A stretch of DNA of 64,000 bases from Mycobacterium lentiflavum (GTDB lineage: Bacteria > Actinomycetota > Actinomycetes > Mycobacteriales > Mycobacteriaceae). How positions within the stretch are numbered: position 1 is the stretch's first letter; each line of letters opens with the position of its first letter. The notes below the pieces were generated by a model. It searched no databases and was not told where the DNA came from. It worked only from the letters and a program-made list of their open reading frames with translations. Made by a program: the position numbers and the translations under genes. Positions 9,601 through 21,052 of the stretch are shown one piece after another. The stretch covers positions 3,348,001 through 3,412,000 of the forward strand of contig NZ_CP092423.2 of assembly GCF_022374895.2 (NCBI RefSeq), given 5' to 3'.

Positions 9601-12600
9601 CGCGCCCGCACTGCCGCCGCACCCGCGGCGTGCAGCGCGACCCGCTGCCAGGAGAACGGCACCAGCATCGAACCCTCGGCGAGTTCGTCGCCATCAGAAG
9701 CCAGGATCACCGCGTGCAGCGCGGCGTCGAGCATCACCGGGTGAACGCCGAATCCGGCCACCGACACCCCGGCGTCCGAAGGCAGCGTCACTTCGGCGAA
9801 CACCTCATCACCGCGACGCCACATCGCGGTCAAGCCGCGGAACGCGGGCCCGTAGCCGTATCCGCGTTCGGCCAGCCGCTCATAGCCGTCGCCGATGTCG
9901 ACCGCAACCGCACCGACCGGCGGCCAGGCCGACAGGTCGGCGCTCGGTTCGGGCGAGGCCGCGCGCAGCACGCCCTCGGCGTGCAACGACCAGCCGGAAC
10001 CGGCCTCGCCGCGGGAGAACACCGACACCGCACGAGCACCTGCCTCGTCGGCACCGTCGACCACCACCTGGACCGCGACCGATCCGCCGGCCGGTAACAC
10101 CAAGGGCGCCGCGAGATTCAATTCGTCGACGACTCCACAGCCGACCTCGTCGCCGGCGCGGATCGCCAGCTCGACGAATCCGGCTCCGGGGAACAGGACG
10201 ACGCCACCGACGGCGTGGTCGTTCAACCAGGTCTGCACGCCCGGCGATAGCCGGCCGGTGAGCACCACCCCGCCCGAGGCCGGCAACTCGACCACCGCGC
10301 CCAGCAATGGATGTTCGCTGGCCGCCAGGCCCAGGCCGGCCGCGTCGGCCGGGCCTTTGTCACCGGCGAGCCAAAAACGCCGTCGCTCAAAGGCATAGGT
10401 GGGAAGCTCGACGAATTTGGCCCGGCCGATGGCGGCGCGCCAGTCCACGTCGATGCCGGCGACGTACCCCTGCGCGATCGCCGTGGCCAGAGTTTGCGGC
10501 TCCGGACGGTCTTTGCGCAGCGCGGACATCGTGACGATCGGTGCATCGGGAAGCGATTCTTCGATCGATGCCGTCAGGCCGCCGCTGGGTCCGACTTCGA
10601 GGAACCGGGTTGCACCAGCGGCGTTCACGAACCGGATGCTGTCAGCGAATCGCACCGCCTCGCGTACGTGCCGCTTCCAGTACGCCGCAGTGGCGAAGTC
10701 GTCGCCGGCCAGCTGCCCGGTCACATTCGACATGATCGGGATGGTGGGCTTGCCGATGGCGAGTCCGGCCGCGACCGTGCCGAATTCGTCTATCATCGGA
10801 TCCATCAACGGCGAGTGGAACGCGTGCGAGACGGCCAGTTGGTGCACACGGCGGCCGTCGGAACGAAGCCGCTCGGCGATCGCGGTGACCCCGTCTTCGC
10901 CGCCCGAAATCACCACGGAGCCCGGCGCATTGACCGCCGCGATGCCGGTATCGGCGGTCAGCAACGGGCGCACCTCTTCTTCGGTGGCCTGCACGGCCAG
11001 CATCGCCCCGCCCGCGGGCAGCGCTTGCATGAAGCGACCGCGGGCGGCCACCAGTACCGCGGCGTTCTCCAGGGACAAGACACCGGCGACGTGCGCGGCG
11101 GCCACCTCGCCGATCGAATGACCGATCACGAAGTCGGGTCGCACACCCCAGGATTCGAGCAGCCGGAACAGGGCGACTTCCACCGCGAACAAGGCGGGTT
11201 GGGCGAATTCGGTGGTGTTGAGCAGGTCTTCGTCGTGACCCCACATGACGTCGCGCAGCGGGCGCAGCAGGTGCCGGTCGAGTTCGGCCACCACAGCGTT
11301 GAACGCCTCGGCAAACACCGGGTACCCGGCGTGCAATCCCATTCCCATTCCCAGCACCTGGGAGCCCTGACCGGGGAAGACGAAGACGGACTTGCCTGTC
11401 GTGGCACTGCCGCGAATCACCGAAGCTGCCTCACCGGTGGCCAATTCGTCCAGACCGGCCAGCAACTGATCGCGATCGGTGCCGGCGATGACGGCCCGAT
11501 GTTCGAAGTGCGACCGGCCGGCAAGTGACCACGCCACATCGGCGGACTCGAGGTCACGGTGAGCACGCAGGTGCGCGGCCAGCCGGGACACGTGAGAGCC
11601 CAACGCCGACAACGACTTTGCCGAGACCACCCACGGCAGCACCGGTGCTGCTGCGCGCTCGACGGCGTCGTCAACGTCAGTGGGGGCAGCCTCGATGATG
11701 ACGTGGGCATTGGTGCCGCTGATGCCGAACGAGGAGATCCCGGCGCGGCGTGGGTGATCCGCGGCCGACTTAACCTTCCAAGGCCGCGCCTCGGTCAGCA
11801 ACGACACCGCACCCGCCGACCAATCCACATGCGGGCTGGGCTGATCCACGTGCAAGGTCGCCGGCAACAGCTCGTGGCGCATCGCGAGCACCATCTTGAT
11901 CACACCGGCCACGCCCGCAGCGGCCTGGGTGTGCCCCATGTTCGACTTGATCGAGCCCAGCAGGAGCGGCTCGGTGCGGTGCTGCCCGTAGGTCGCCAAC
12001 AAAGCCTGGGCCTCAATGGGGTCGCCCAAGGTGGTGCCGGTGCCGTGGCCCTCCACCACGTCGACGTCGGCCGTCGACAACCCGGCGCTGGCCAATGCGG
12101 CGCGCACCACACGTTGCTGCGACGGGCCGTTGGGCGCGGTCAACCCGTTGGAGGCACCGTCCTGATTGATGGCCGAACCGCGTACCACCGCCAGTACCGG
12201 ATGACCCAGCCGACGGGCGTCCGACAGCCGCTCGACGACGAGCATGCCGCCGCCTTCGGAGAATCCGGTGCCGTCGGCGGCTCCCGCGTACGCCTTGCAC
12301 CGACCGTCGACGGACAAGCCGCGCATCCGGCTGAACTCCACGAAGATGTCGGGGGTGGCGTTGACCGTGACACCGCCGGCCAGGGCCAGGTCGCACTCGC
12401 CAGACCGCAGCGACTGTGCGGCCATGTGCAGCGCGACCAACGACGACGAGCACGCGGTGTCCACCGACACCGCGGGACCCTCCAGCCCCAGCACGTAGGA
12501 CACCCGGCCCGACGCGACGCTCGAGGATTGACCGGTCAGCCGGAAACCCTCCGCGGTCGGCGCGGCGCCGATTCCGTAACCCTGCGTGTAGACCCCGGCG

Positions 12601-15600
12601 AACATGCCCGTGGCGCTGCCGCGCAACGCGCCGGGCTCAATCCCAGCTCGTTCCAACGCTTCCCACGAAAGTTCGAGGAACATCCGCTGTTGCGGGTCCA
12701 TCGCGAGTGCCTCGGTGGGCGTGATGCCGAAGAAGGCGGGATCAAAGTCCCCGACCCCCTCCACGAAGCCGCCGGTGCGGGTGTAGCAGGTGCCCGGAAC
12801 ATCGGGGTCCGGGTTGTAGACGCCGGCGATATCCCAGCCGCGGTCGCTCGGGAATTCGGTGAGCACATCACGGCGCTCGGTCAGCATCTCCCACAGGTCC
12901 TCGGGAGAGGTCACCCCACCCGGGTAGCGGCACGACATGCCCACGATCACGATCGGGTCGTCTCCGGTGACCGCAACGGCCGAGGGGGCCACGATTTCTT
13001 GCGGAACCCCGGCGAGTTCCTTGCGGATGTAGCCGGCCAGTCCATTGGGCGTCGGGTAGTCGAAGATCAATGTGGGCGAAAGCGCCAGTCCCGTCGCGGT
13101 TTTCAGCCGGTTGCGCATTTCGACCGCGGTCAGCGAGTCGAAGCCCAGGTCCTGGAACGCCTTGTCCGGGTCGATCGCCTCGACGGTCGTGTTGCCCAGC
13201 ACGGTCGCGATGTGCGAGCGGACTAGATCCAACAGCACCGCATGCTGTTCGGGCTCGGCGAGCCCGTGCAGCCGGTGCGCCAGAGCAGATTTCGACTTCG
13301 CGGCGGCCAGCGAGTCGTCGACCTGGCGACGGGCCGGCGCATTGAGCAGGTCGGTGAACATCGGCGGTACGGCGGAGGCATGGGCCCGCAGCGCGGCCAG
13401 GTCGATGCGGGCGGGTGCGAGGAATGCCTCGTCGACAATCAACGCGGTGTCGAACAGTTCCATCGCTTCGTCCGACGACAACGCCCGAATGCCATCGCGG
13501 CTCAACCGGGCGAGGTCGGCGGCGTCGAGTCCACCGGTCATGGCGCTGGCCTGGTCCCACAGCCCCCACCCCAGCGAGATGGCCGGCAATCCGTGCGCCC
13601 GGCGATGCGCGGCCAACCCGTCCAGGAACGTGTTGCCCGCAGCGTAGTTGGCCTGGCCCGACGAACCCACCAGGCCGGCCATCGACGAAAACATCACGAA
13701 CGCAGACACATCCAGTTCGCGAGTAAGCTCATGCAGGTTCCAGGCCGCAGCCACCTTGGCCCGCAACACCGCATCCACCCGCTCGGGCGTCAGGGAGGTC
13801 ACCACGGCGTCGTCGAGCACACCGGCGGCGTGAATCACGGCGGACAGTGGCTGCTGCGCCGGGATCTCGGCGATCACCGCGGCCAGTGCGGCGCGGTCGG
13901 CCGCGTCGCAGGCGGCCACCTTCACCCGGGCGCCGGCCGCCTCCAATTCGGCGACCAGCTCGGCGGATCCTTGCGCATCCGGGCCACGCCGGCTCAACAG
14001 CACCAGGTTCTGCACGCCGTGGTGCGCCACCAGGTGACGGGCGAGCGTCGAGCCCGCCATCCCGGTCCCGCCGGTGATCAGTACGGTGCCGGCACCCAGC
14101 CCACCACCGGTCGCGCAAGGAAGAGTCATGACGACCTTGCCGATGTGGCGGGCCTGGCTCAGGTACCGCAACGCCGAACGGGCCCGTCGCACATCGAAAG
14201 TCGTTACCGGCAGCGGCCGTAGCACGCCCGTGTCGAACAGTTCCGCAAGCTCGAGCATCCACTCGTGCATCCGGGGACGGCCCGGCTCGAACAAGTCGAA
14301 GGCGCGGTAGCGCACGCCCGGGTACTCCCGGGCGACTACACCGGGATCGCGGATGTCGGTCTTGCCCATCTCCAAGAACACACCGCCGGGAGCGACCAGA
14401 CGCAGCGATGCGTCGACGAATTCACCGGCCAGCGAGTCCAATACCACATCCATGCCGCGCCCCGCGGTGACCGCGCGGAATTTGTCCTCGAAGTCCAGGC
14501 TGCGCGAGTCGCCGATGTGGTCGTCGTCAAAGCCCATGGCCCGCAAGGTGTCCCACTTGCCGCGGCTGGCGGTGGCGAAAATCTCCAGACCCAGGTGCCG
14601 GCCGAGCTGTACGGCGGCCATACCCACGCCGCCGGCGGCCGCGTGCACCAACACCCGCTGACCAGGTTTGACGTCGGCAAGATGGATGAACGCCATGTAC
14701 GCGGTGGTGAAAACCGCCGAGATGGCGGCGGCTTCGGCGTAGGACCAGTCGGCGGGCTTGGGCAGCAGCAGCCGGGTATCGCCGGGCACCAGCGTGCCGC
14801 TGCCGTCGGGGAAGAATCCGTAGACGGAATCGCCGACCGCGAATTCGGTGACGCCCGGACCGACTTCAACCACCACGCCGGCCCCCTCGCCGCCGAGCAG
14901 GGCGTCGTGGGTGAACATGCCCAGAGTGATCATGACGTCGCGGAAGTTGGTGGCGATAGCCCGCAGTGCCACCCGAACCTGGCCCGGTTCCAACGGTGCT
15001 CCAGCGTTGGGAACCGGCTCCAGGCATAGGTTTTCGAAGGTGCCTGCGCTGCCGATGCCCAGGCGCCAGGGCCCCTCGGCGGGCGGCACCAAGATATCGT
15101 CGACCGCGCGGCTGCCGTGTACTCGTGGGGTGTAAAGCGTTGCGCCACGTAGCAATACCTGAGGCTCGCCGGCCGCCACGACCGCGGCTGTCGTGTCATC
15201 GTCAAGGGGCGCATCGGAATCCACCAGCACGATCCGGCCCGGGTGCTCGGTCTGCGCCGATCGCACCAGGCCCCACACCGCGGCGCCCGGCAAATCGGTG
15301 ATGTCCTCCCCCGGCATTCCCATCGCACCGCGGGTGGCCACGACCAGGACGCCCGAGTCGTGTTCGGTCAGCCACGACTGCACGGCCGCCAACGCGTGGT
15401 GGGTGCGCAGATACGTGGCCGCCACCGGATCGCCTTCCGCGGCAACGGATTCAAACAGCTGGTGGGAGGATCCGTGAGCGGTGGCGGCTGTCGGCGCGGG
15501 TGTCCACACCACCTCGAACAGCCGGTCCGGGCCGGAGCTCGAGATCGCCGCGCGAAGTTGCTGTTCGTTGACGGGGCGGGCGACCACGTTGCCCACCGAG

Positions 15601-18600
15601 AGCACCGGCAACCCGAGCCCGTCGGCAAGCTCGATCGAGAATCCCGAAGGCCCCGCCGGCGCAATGCGTGCGCGCACCGCCGACGCGCCCGCCGCGTGCA
15701 ACGATATTCGCTGCCAGGCGAAAGGCAACACGACATCGGTGGCCTGGCCGTCGGCCTCCTGTGCCATGACCATGGAATGCATTGCCGCGTCGAGCAATGC
15801 GGGGTGCACTCCGAACCCGCTGACGCCGCCCGCCGCGTCCGGCAGTCGCACTTCGGCGAACACCTCATCGCCACGGACCCAGGTCGCGGTCAAGCCCTGG
15901 AACGCCGGGCCGTAGCCGTACCCGCGGGCCGCCAGCTTCTGGTAGCCGTCGGCCGCGTTCACCGCGATCGCGCCCGCCGGGGGCCACACCGACAAGTCGG
16001 TACCCGGCTCGACCGGCGCGGAGCTCAACGCCCCCTCGGCGTGGCACACCCACGAGGAGTCGGCGTCGGCGCGCGAGAAAATCGCGACACTGCGCTGCCC
16101 CGATTCTTCGGCCGGGCCCACCACGACTTGCACTGCCACGGAACCGAATCCGGAGTCGCCGACCGGCAGTAGCAACGGCGCCTGCAGCGTCAGCTCGTCG
16201 ACCGTCGAATAACCGACTTCGTCGCCGGCGCGGATGGCGAGCTCCACGAACCCGGCGCCGGGGAACACCACCGTGCCGGACACGGCGTGATCGGCCAGCC
16301 AGCTCTGCGTGCTGGGTGACAGGCGGCCGGTCAGCGCCACTCCACCCGAAGCCGGCAGCTCGACGACCGCGGACAGCAGCGCGTGCTCGCTGGTGCCCAG
16401 CCCCAAGCCCGCGACGTCGGCGCCGATGCCTTCGCCCGAAAGCCAAAACCTGCGTCGGTCAAAGGCATACGTGGGCAGCTCGACGAAGCCGGCTCCGTCG
16501 AGGACCCCGCGCCAGTTCACGTTGACGCCCGCCGTGAAGGCGGCGGCGGCCGAGGTCAGGAACCGCTCGAGTCCGCCGTCGTCACGGCCGAGGGTGGGAA
16601 TGACGATGGCCTCGGTGTCGCCGGCGGTGTTGCTGTGGTTGAAGGTGTCCTCGATGCCGGCGATCAACGCCGGATGCGGACTGGATTCGATGAACGTCCG
16701 GTATCCGTGTTCGCAGGCGGTACGCACCGCTTGCTCGAATTGCACGGTCTGTCGGATGTTGCGGTACCAGTAGGCGGGATCCAAACCGGCCGTGTCCAAA
16801 CGAGTTCCGGATACGGTGGAGAAGAAGGCGACCCGCGAGGTGCGCGGTTCGATGCCGGCCAGCGCCGCGGTCAGCTCGTCACGAATCGCCTCGACCTCGA
16901 TCGAATGGGATGCGTAGTCCACGTCGATACGGCGGGTCCGCAGATCGAGATCGGCGCAGAAACCGATGAGTTCCTCCAACGCGGCGACCTCACCCGACAC
17001 CACGATTGCGGACGGGCCATTGACCGCGGCGATGCTGATCCGGTTGCCGTAGGGCGCCAGCAATTCTCGAGCACGCTCGGTGCTGCACGCGATCGAAACC
17101 ATGCCGCCGGGGTGGGCCAGCGAGCGCAGCAGTTTGCTGCGCAGCGTCACCACGCGGGCGGCGTCGTGCAACGACAGCGCACCGGCGACATGCGCCGCGG
17201 CAATCTCGCCCTGAGAGTGGCCGATCACCGCGTCGGGGTTGACTCCGACCGACTTCCACAATTCGGCCAGCGACACCATCACCGCGAACAGCACCGGCTG
17301 CACCACGTCGACGCGGTCCATACCCGGAGCCCCCGGCGCCCCGCGCAGGACGTCGATCAGCGACCAGTCGACGAACTCGGCGAACGCGTCCGCGCACGCC
17401 TCGATGTGCTGGGCGAAAACCGGCGCGGTATCGAGCAATTCGATGCCCATGCCGACCCATTGCGAGCCCTGGCCCGGAAAGACGAAGACGTGTTTGCCTG
17501 CGGGCAACGCGGTGCCCCGGATGATCGAGGCGCCCGGATCGTCGCCGGCCAGTTCCTCCAGCGCGGCCAGCAACCGGTCGCGGTCACCACCGACCACAAC
17601 GGCCCGGTGCTCGAAGGTCGCCCGGCCCGCCAATGACCACGCCACGTCGGCGATGTCGAGCCCGTCATCGGCGGCAACGTGCGCAGCCAACCGTGAAGCC
17701 TGAGACGCCAACGCCCGCAACGACTTTGCCGATAACACCCATGGCACGACCGCGGGGGTCGGCGCGGGTTCCCGCGGTTCTTGCGGCGGGGCGGATTCGA
17801 CGATCACGTGGGCGTTGGTGCCGCTGATCCCGAACGACGAGATCCCCGCGCGGCGTGCGTGATCCGCGGCCGACTTAACCTCCCAGGGCCGCGCCTCGCT
17901 CAGCAACGACACCGCGCCCGCCGACCAATCGACGTGCGGGCTGGGCTGATCCACGTGCAACGTCGCGGGCAGCGTCTCATGGTGCATCGCCTGCACCATC
18001 TTGATCACGCCTGCCACCCCGGCGGCGGCCTGAGTGTGACCCATGTTCGACTTGATCGAGCCCAGCCACAGCGGCTCGGTACGATCCTGGCCGTAGGTCG
18101 CCAACAACGCTTGGGCCTCAATGGGATCGCCCAAGGTGGTGCCGGTGCCGTGGCCCTCCACGACATCGACCTCGGTGGCCGACAACCCAGCGTTGGCCAA
18201 CGCCGCGCGCACCACCCGCTGCTGAGACGGACCGTTCGGCGCGGTCAACCCGTTGGAAGCGCCGTCCTGGTTGACCGCGGAGCCGCGCACCAGCGCCAGC
18301 ACCGGATGACCGAGCCGGCGTGCATCCGACAACCGCTCCACGACCAGCATGGCGCCGCCCTCGGACCAGCCGACCCCGTCGGCCGCGCCGGCGTAGGCCT
18401 TGCACCGGCCGTCCGGGGCGAGCCCCCGGTGGCGGCTGAACTCGATGAAAACCGTGGGCGTGGCATTGACGGTCGCGCCGCCGGCCAGAGCCAGGTCGCA
18501 CTCGCCGGACCGCAGCGACTGCACCGCCATGTGCAGGGCCACCAACGACGACGAGCACGCCGTGTCCACCGACACCGCCGGGCCCTCCAGCCCCAGCACG

Positions 18601-19160
18601 TAGGACACCCGCCCGGAGGCGACGCTGGAGGTCATCCCGGTCAGGCGGTAGCCCTCGATCTCCTCGGCGAGCATGCCGTAGCCCTGCACGATGAGTCCGG
18701 CGAAGACCCCGGTGGCGCTGCCGCGCAACCCGCTGGGGTCGATCCCGCCCCGCTCCAATGCCTCCCACGACAGTTCCAGCAGCATTCGATGCTGGGGGTC
18801 CATCGCGAGCGCCTCGGTGGGCGCGATACCGAAGAACGCGGGGTCGAAGTCCGCGACGTCGTCGACGAAGCCTCCGGTGCGCGCGTATGTCTTGTGCCGC
18901 GCGTCGGGGTCGGGGTCGTACAGCCCCGCCAGATCCCAGCCGCGATCGGTCGGAAAGTCCGAGATGACGTCGCGGCCGTCGGCCACCATTTGCCACAGCC
19001 GCTCGGGGGTATCGACCCCGCCCGGGAAGCGGCAGGACATGCCGACGATCGCGATCGGCTCGCTCGAGCGCTCCAGCAGCGCACGGTTGGTGCGCTTCAG
19101 GCGTTCAACCTGGACCAGCGCTTTCCGCAGCGCCTCGGTCGCATGCTGGAGTTGATCCAC
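6636..19160 (-). CDS. pks12: Bimodular type I polyketide synthase Pks12 (mycoketide synthase)
   Basis: A 4174-residue protein, near the 4151 of M. tuberculosis Pks12, with two complete reducing modules KS-AT-DH-ER-KR-ACP. Module 1: KS Cys202, AT Ser649 (GHSQGE), DH His958, ER nucleotide loop near 1509, KR glycine loop near 1694 and Tyr1839, ACP Ser2009. Module 2: KS Cys2237, AT Ser2682 (GHSIGE), DH His2982, ER loop near 3550, KR Tyr3882, ACP Ser4054. AT1 has the YASH motif (methylmalonyl type) and AT2 HAFH (malonyl type), fitting alternating methyl-branched mycoketide chains for mannosyl-phosphomycoketides. There is no thioesterase. The N-terminal helix before the KS and the acidic helical C-terminus look like docking segments for head-to-tail assembly, as reported for Pks12. 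The start is GTG after a CTGAGG box. No domain appears inactivated. Confidence 0.97.
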   Translation of the reverse strand: MDQLQHATEALRKALVQVERLKRTNRALLERSSEPIAIVGMSCRFPGGVDTPERLWQMVADGRDVISDFPTDRGWDLAGLYDPDPDARHKTYARTGGFVDDVADFDPAFFGIAPTEALAMDPQHRMLLELSWEALERGGIDPSGLRGSATGVFAGLIVQGYGMLAEEIEGYRLTGMTSSVASGRVSYVLGLEGPAVSVDTACSSSLVALHMAVQSLRSGECDLALAGGATVNATPTVFIEFSRHRGLAPDGRCKAYAGAADGVGWSEGGAMLVVERLSDARRLGHPVLALVRGSAVNQDGASNGLTAPNGPSQQRVVRAALANAGLSATEVDVVEGHGTGTTLGDPIEAQALLATYGQDRTEPLWLGSIKSNMGHTQAAAGVAGVIKMVQAMHHETLPATLHVDQPSPHVDWSAGAVSLLSEARPWEVKSAADHARRAGISSFGISGTNAHVIVESAPPQEPREPAPTPAVVPWVLSAKSLRALASQASRLAAHVAADDGLDIADVAWSLAGRATFEHRAVVVGGDRDRLLAALEELAGDDPGASIIRGTALPAGKHVFVFPGQGSQWVGMGIELLDTAPVFAQHIEACADAFAEFVDWSLIDVLRGAPGAPGMDRVDVVQPVLFAVMVSLAELWKSVGVNPDAVIGHSQGEIAAAHVAGALSLHDAARVVTLRSKLLRSLAHPGGMVSIACSTERARELLAPYGNRISIAAVNGPSAIVVSGEVAALEELIGFCADLDLRTRRIDVDYASHSIEVEAIRDELTAALAGIEPRTSRVAFFSTVSGTRLDTAGLDPAYWYRNIRQTVQFEQAVRTACEHGYRTFIESSPHPALIAGIEDTFNHSNTAGDTEAIVIPTLGRDDGGLERFLTSAAAAFTAGVNVNWRGVLDGAGFVELPTYAFDRRRFWLSGEGIGADVAGLGLGTSEHALLSAVVELPASGGVALTGRLSPSTQSWLADHAVSGTVVFPGAGFVELAIRAGDEVGYSTVDELTLQAPLLLPVGDSGFGSVAVQVVVGPAEESGQRSVAIFSRADADSSWVCHAEGALSSAPVEPGTDLSVWPPAGAIAVNAADGYQKLAARGYGYGPAFQGLTATWVRGDEVFAEVRLPDAAGGVSGFGVHPALLDAAMHSMVMAQEADGQATDVVLPFAWQRISLHAAGASAVRARIAPAGPSGFSIELADGLGLPVLSVGNVVARPVNEQQLRAAISSSGPDRLFEVVWTPAPTAATAHGSSHQLFESVAAEGDPVAATYLRTHHALAAVQSWLTEHDSGVLVVATRGAMGMPGEDITDLPGAAVWGLVRSAQTEHPGRIVLVDSDAPLDDDTTAAVVAAGEPQVLLRGATLYTPRVHGSRAVDDILVPPAEGPWRLGIGSAGTFENLCLEPVPNAGAPLEPGQVRVALRAIATNFRDVMITLGMFTHDALLGGEGAGVVVEVGPGVTEFAVGDSVYGFFPDGSGTLVPGDTRLLLPKPADWSYAEAAAISAVFTTAYMAFIHLADVKPGQRVLVHAAAGGVGMAAVQLGRHLGLEIFATASRGKWDTLRAMGFDDDHIGDSRSLDFEDKFRAVTAGRGMDVVLDSLAGEFVDASLRLVAPGGVFLEMGKTDIRDPGVVAREYPGVRYRAFDLFEPGRPRMHEWMLELAELFDTGVLRPLPVTTFDVRRARSALRYLSQARHIGKVVMTLPCATGGGLGAGTVLITGGTGMAGSTLARHLVAHHGVQNLVLLSRRGPDAQGSAELVAELEAAGARVKVAACDAADRAALAAVIAEIPAQQPLSAVIHAAGVLDDAVVTSLTPERVDAVLRAKVAAAWNLHELTRELDVSAFVMFSSMAGLVGSSGQANYAAGNTFLDGLAAHRRAHGLPAISLGWGLWDQASAMTGGLDAADLARLSRDGIRALSSDEAMELFDTALIVDEAFLAPARIDLAALRAHASAVPPMFTDLLNAPARRQVDDSLAAAKSKSALAHRLHGLAEPEQHAVLLDLVRSHIATVLGNTTVEAIDPDKAFQDLGFDSLTAVEMRNRLKTATGLALSPTLIFDYPTPNGLAGYIRKELAGVPQEIVAPSAVAVTGDDPIVIVGMSCRYPGGVTSPEDLWEMLTERRDVLTEFPSDRGWDIAGVYNPDPDVPGTCYTRTGGFVEGVGDFDPAFFGITPTEALAMDPQQRMFLELSWEALERAGIEPGALRGSATGMFAGVYTQGYGIGAAPTAEGFRLTGQSSSVASGRVSYVLGLEGPAVSVDTACSSSLVALHMAAQSLRSGECDLALAGGVTVNATPDIFVEFSRMRGLSVDGRCKAYAGAADGTGFSEGGGMLVVERLSDARRLGHPVLAVVRGSAINQDGASNGLTAPNGPSQQRVVRAALASAGLSTADVDVVEGHGTGTTLGDPIEAQALLATYGQHRTEPLLLGSIKSNMGHTQAAAGVAGVIKMVLAMRHELLPATLHVDQPSPHVDWSAGAVSLLTEARPWKVKSAADHPRRAGISSFGISGTNAHVIIEAAPTDVDDAVERAAAPVLPWVVSAKSLSALGSHVSRLAAHLRAHRDLESADVAWSLAGRSHFEHRAVIAGTDRDQLLAGLDELATGEAASVIRGSATTGKSVFVFPGQGSQVLGMGMGLHAGYPVFAEAFNAVVAELDRHLLRPLRDVMWGHDEDLLNTTEFAQPALFAVEVALFRLLESWGVRPDFVIGHSIGEVAAAHVAGVLSLENAAVLVAARGRFMQALPAGGAMLAVQATEEEVRPLLTADTGIAAVNAPGSVVISGGEDGVTAIAERLRSDGRRVHQLAVSHAFHSPLMDPMIDEFGTVAAGLAIGKPTIPIMSNVTGQLAGDDFATAAYWKRHVREAVRFADSIRFVNAAGATRFLEVGPSGGLTASIEESLPDAPIVTMSALRKDRPEPQTLATAIAQGYVAGIDVDWRAAIGRAKFVELPTYAFERRRFWLAGDKGPADAAGLGLAASEHPLLGAVVELPASGGVVLTGRLSPGVQTWLNDHAVGGVVLFPGAGFVELAIRAGDEVGCGVVDELNLAAPLVLPAGGSVAVQVVVDGADEAGARAVSVFSRGEAGSGWSLHAEGVLRAASPEPSADLSAWPPVGAVAVDIGDGYERLAERGYGYGPAFRGLTAMWRRGDEVFAEVTLPSDAGVSVAGFGVHPVMLDAALHAVILASDGDELAEGSMLVPFSWQRVALHAAGAAAVRARIVPVGDSAVSIELADGLGLPVLSVASMVARPVTDQQLLAAVSNSGPDRLFEVDWIVQPSSSVQPVSVSAWGATESESVEGQRSAVVFESAPVADDILAGVYAATRAVLPVLQSWLAREGAGTLVVVTRGAMTLPGEDITDLAGAAVWGLVRSAQTEHPGRIVLADTDGPLDDEAVAAVLAAGEPQVLLRGAKVYIARVHGSRAVGGLLVPPGEGPWRLGMSSRGTFENLRLERIPDADAPLGPGQVRVALSAIAANFRDVMIALGLYPDPDAVMGIEASGVVLETGPETASPDRRFAVGDRVMGLFPDGTGTIAATDQRLLAKVPAGWSHTAAATTTVVFATAYYALTDLAAAKPGQRVLVHAAAGGVGMAAVQLARHLGLEVFATASRGKWDTLRAMGFDDDHIGDSRSLDFEDKFRAVTAGRGMDVVLDSLAGDFVDASLRLVAPGGIFLEMGKTDIREPGAVAREHPGVRYRAFDLFEAGPERIQQMLDELTALFGDDVLRPLPATRFDVRRAPAALRYLSQARHIGKVVMTLPFGPGSGLASGTVLITGGTGMAGSALARHVVSRHGARNVVLVSRRGLDAPGAAELMAELSATGAQVQVVACDVADREALAKVIADIPVTRPLSGVIHAAGMLDDAVISSLTPERVDAVLRAKVDGAWNLHELTRDLDVSAFVLFSSMAGLAGASGQANYAAANSFLDGLALHRRRCGLPAMSLGWGLWDQTSAMTGALGAADRARFGRDGIVAMSSDQALDLMDTALIVDEPFLLPAHIDLAALRVKFDGGTLPPMFIDLINAPTRRQVDDSLAAAKSKSALLQRLEGLPEDEQYAVLLDLVRSNIATVLGSSSPESIDPDRAFQELGFDSLTAVEMRNRLKSATGLALSPTLIFDYPNCAALAGYMHSELIGTDPQSTPAAAPGEADIQRVVGSIPVKRLRQAGVLELLLALATEDTSAPVPAAGLSAEKDIADMDLEDLLNAALSDDDE
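8313..8396. repeat. 84-nt segment of pks12 module 2 ER identical to module 1 ER
   Basis: Bases 8313-8396 are identical to 14442-14525 (offset 6129), and near-identity continues on both sides. It encodes part of the enoylreductase domain of each module. Uninterrupted synonymous-site identity suggests recent intragenic gene conversion or a young module duplication. Confidence 0.85.
14442..14525. repeat. 84-nt segment of pks12 module 1 ER identical to module 2 ER
   Basis: This is the partner copy of 8313-8396. Here it lies in the module 1 enoylreductase, just C-terminal to the nucleotide-binding loop. A recombination between the copies would delete or duplicate exactly one module length in frame, because 6129 is divisible by three. 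Confidence 0.85.
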
Positions 19161-19378
19161 CTCAGTACCCCTTGCCTAACATTGGCCGTTCAACCACCGG
19201 ATGCCGCGTCACGGCAGTTGCGACACGAACGACGTCGTCGTGCTGCTACGACCCAAGATGTCGCTGGTGAGTATGGCCAACTCCGACAGGATTTCAAAAC
19301 GTCCCGTAATCCGCAGGAACGGCCGCCCGTCCATGGCGCGACTGTACCCGGCTCACCATTTGTCGTGGTCGAGTGCGG

Positions 19379-19729
19379 TCAGACGACGGCTCGACGCCAG
19401 CCGTCGGCGGCCTGGGCCGCGCGGATCAGCACTTCGCAGAGCTCGCGCAGTTCGGTCGCCTCGGCGCCTTCCTCCAACGCTGTCGCGACATCCTCCGCGG
19501 CGCATCGGACCTGGTAGACGCGATCTGATAGGTCGGATGCATCGTCGGCCGACAGCACCACGGCATCGACCGGTAGGGCCGTCACCTCGCCCCGGTTGAT
19601 GGAGGCCCGCTGCTCGTAGGCCCGCTGCCGGCAAGACTGCCGACAGTATTGTCGGCGCCGACCCATCCCGACGTCGGTAACGTCTCGACCGCACCAGCGG
19701 CATGGTTGTGGGTGGGAACGGCGGCTCAC
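19379..19729 (-). CDS. Small zinc-ribbon-like conserved protein (Rv2049c position)
   Basis: About 116 residues from a GTG at 19727-19729; the open frame extends to 19822 but its extra N-terminal part looks non-coding and runs toward the rbpA promoter. The N-terminus has a CRWCG pair followed by YCRQSCRQRAYEQR, a four-cysteine zinc-ribbon pattern with a basic tail. The rest is an acidic helical segment. It sits where M. tuberculosis has Rv2049c, between pks12 and rbpA and divergent from rbpA. The role is unknown; nucleic-acid or RNA polymerase binding would be a guess. The start codon is uncertain. Confidence 0.65.
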   Translation of the reverse strand: MSRRSHPQPCRWCGRDVTDVGMGRRRQYCRQSCRQRAYEQRASINRGEVTALPVDAVVLSADDASDLSDRVYQVRCAAEDVATALEEGAEATELRELCEVLIRAAQAADGWRRAVV

Positions 19730-19808
19730 GCCTGCCGACTTTAGTCGGCCCCACTGCGCGATCCCGGTATCATTGACGGTCGAGTCGCGTATGCCGCGTG
19801 TCGACTCG

Positions 19809-19834
19809 GGAACTACGCACAACGGCCTAACGTT
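19809..19834 (+). promoter_or_regulatory. ECF-sigma-type promoter of rbpA (SigE/SigH-like)
   Basis: GGAACT at 19809-19814 and CGTT at 19831-19834 are separated by 16 bases, matching the GGAAC/CGTT pattern used by stress ECF sigma factors of mycobacteria. It lies about 65 bases upstream of the rbpA start. Stress induction of rbpA is known in actinobacteria; use of this exact promoter is inferred. Confidence 0.55.
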
Positions 19835-19899
19835 TGCTATGCGAATAGAATCGCGTCACCGGAGCCTAGAGCTCAGAGCCATTAAAAGGAGTAACAGCC

Positions 19900-20235
19900 A
19901 TGGCTGATCGTGTACTGAGGGGCAGTCGCCTCGGAGCCGTGAGCTATGAGACCGACCGCAACCACGACCTGGCGCCCCGCCAGCTCGCGAAGTACCGCAC
20001 CGAGAACGGCGAGGAATTCGAGGTTCCGTTCGCCGACGACGCCGACATCCCCGGCACCTGGCTGTGCCGCAACGGCATGGAAGGCACTCTGATCGAGGGT
20101 GACCTGCCCGAGCCGAAAAAGGTCAAGCCGCCGCGCACCCACTGGGACATGCTGCTGGAGCGCCGCTCCGTCGAAGAACTCGAAGAACTGCTCAAGGAGC
20201 GCCTCGAGCTGATCCGCTCGAAGCGACGCGGCTGA
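19900..20235 (+). CDS. rbpA: RNA polymerase-binding protein RbpA
   Basis: A 111-residue protein. RbpA binds RNA polymerase and the group 1/2 sigma factors SigA and SigB, stabilises the open promoter complex and is essential in mycobacteria. The N-terminal tail (MADRVLRGSRLG) is followed by the core domain, a basic linker (EPKKVKPPRTHWD) and the C-terminal sigma-interaction helices (MLLERRSVEELEELL). Length and motifs match Rv2050 closely. The start is ATG behind a strong AAAAGGAG ribosome binding site seven bases upstream. An ECF-type promoter lies upstream and a hairpin directly follows the stop, so it is probably a single-gene transcript. Confidence 0.98.
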   Translation: MADRVLRGSRLGAVSYETDRNHDLAPRQLAKYRTENGEEFEVPFADDADIPGTWLCRNGMEGTLIEGDLPEPKKVKPPRTHWDMLLERRSVEELEELLKERLELIRSKRRG

Positions 20236-20236
20236 C

Positions 20237-20253
20237 CCGGGCGGTGCGCCCGG
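20237..20253. terminator. Hairpin between convergent rbpA and ppm1
   Basis: CCGGGC at 20237-20242 pairs with GCCCGG at 20248-20253 around a GGTGC loop, starting two bases after the rbpA stop. There is no T-tract, as is common for mycobacterial terminators. It could serve both converging genes. Confidence 0.5.
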
Positions 20254-20257
20254 TCGG

Positions 20258-21052
20258 CTAGCTGTGGTTGGCCGCGCGAGCGGCCCGAGCGCCGTGCCGG
20301 CGGCTCTCAATGCCCCATTTAGCGACCTTCACCAGCGCCTCGCGAATGTTGGACCCACTCATTTTGGAGACGCCGAGTTCGCGCTCGGTGAAGGTGATCG
20401 GCACCTCGACGACGATGAATCCGTTGTCCAGGGTGCGCCGGGTCAAATCGATCTGGAAGCAGTAGCCCTTGGAGTCCACGCCGTCGAGATCGATCGCTTC
20501 GAGCACCTCGCGGCGGTAGGCCCGGTAGCCGGCGGTGATGTCATGGATGTCGATGTCGAGCGCCAGGCGTGCGTAGGTGTTGGCGGTCCAGGACAGGGCC
20601 CAGCGCCGCTTCGGCCAATTTCGCACCGCTCCGCCCTCGACGTAGCGCGAACCGATGGCCAGGTCGGCCCCGGCGTCGACGGCGTCCAGCAGACGGTGCA
20701 GCTGTTCGGGTGCGTGACTGCCGTCGGCGTCCATCTCGACGAGGACCGCGTAGCCCCGACTCAAACCCCAGCCGAAACCGGCAAGGTAAGCGGCGCCCAG
20801 GCCGTCCTTGGCCGTGCGGTGCATGACGTGGGTGCGACCACCGTCGGCGGCGGCCAGCTCGTCGGCGAGTTCGCCGGTCCCGTCGGGGCTGCCGTCGTCG
20901 ACGATCAGCACGTGCACATCGGGGCAGGCGTCCGTCAGCCGCCGATGGATCAGGGGTAGGTTCTCCCGCTCATTGAAGGTCGGGATGATAACCAGGACAC
21001 GCTGGCTTCCACGATTGCCCGGAGCCCGGGTCGCCTGCTCGCCGGTGGTCAT
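20258..21052 (-). CDS. ppm1: Polyprenol monophosphomannose synthase (GT2, DPM1-like)
   Basis: A 264-residue GT-A fold glycosyltransferase family 2 enzyme. It transfers mannose from GDP-mannose to polyprenol phosphate, giving the mannose donor for LM/LAM elongation and protein mannosylation. The nucleotide-binding start [15 protein letters not shown], the DDGSPDGT motif and the metal-binding MDADGSH motif are all visible; there is no membrane segment. In M. tuberculosis this catalytic part is domain 2 of the fused Ppm1 (Rv2051c). Here it is a separate gene whose ATG overlaps the lnt stop by four bases (ATGA), as in M. smegmatis. The two products probably still associate at the membrane. Confidence 0.95.
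   Translation of the reverse strand: MTTGEQATRAPGNRGSQRVLVIIPTFNERENLPLIHRRLTDACPDVHVLIVDDGSPDGTGELADELAAADGGRTHVMHRTAKDGLGAAYLAGFGWGLSRGYAVLVEMDADGSHAPEQLHRLLDAVDAGADLAIGSRYVEGGAVRNWPKRRWALSWTANTYARLALDIDIHDITAGYRAYRREVLEAIDLDGVDSKGYCFQIDLTRRTLDNGFIVVEVPITFTERELGVSKMSGSNIREALVKVAKWGIESRRHGARAARAANHS

Noticed and set aside
11559..13226. 555-codon plus-strand frame and similar long frames across 6.6-19.2 kb
   Set aside because: They are shadows of pks12 caused by high GC at third positions.
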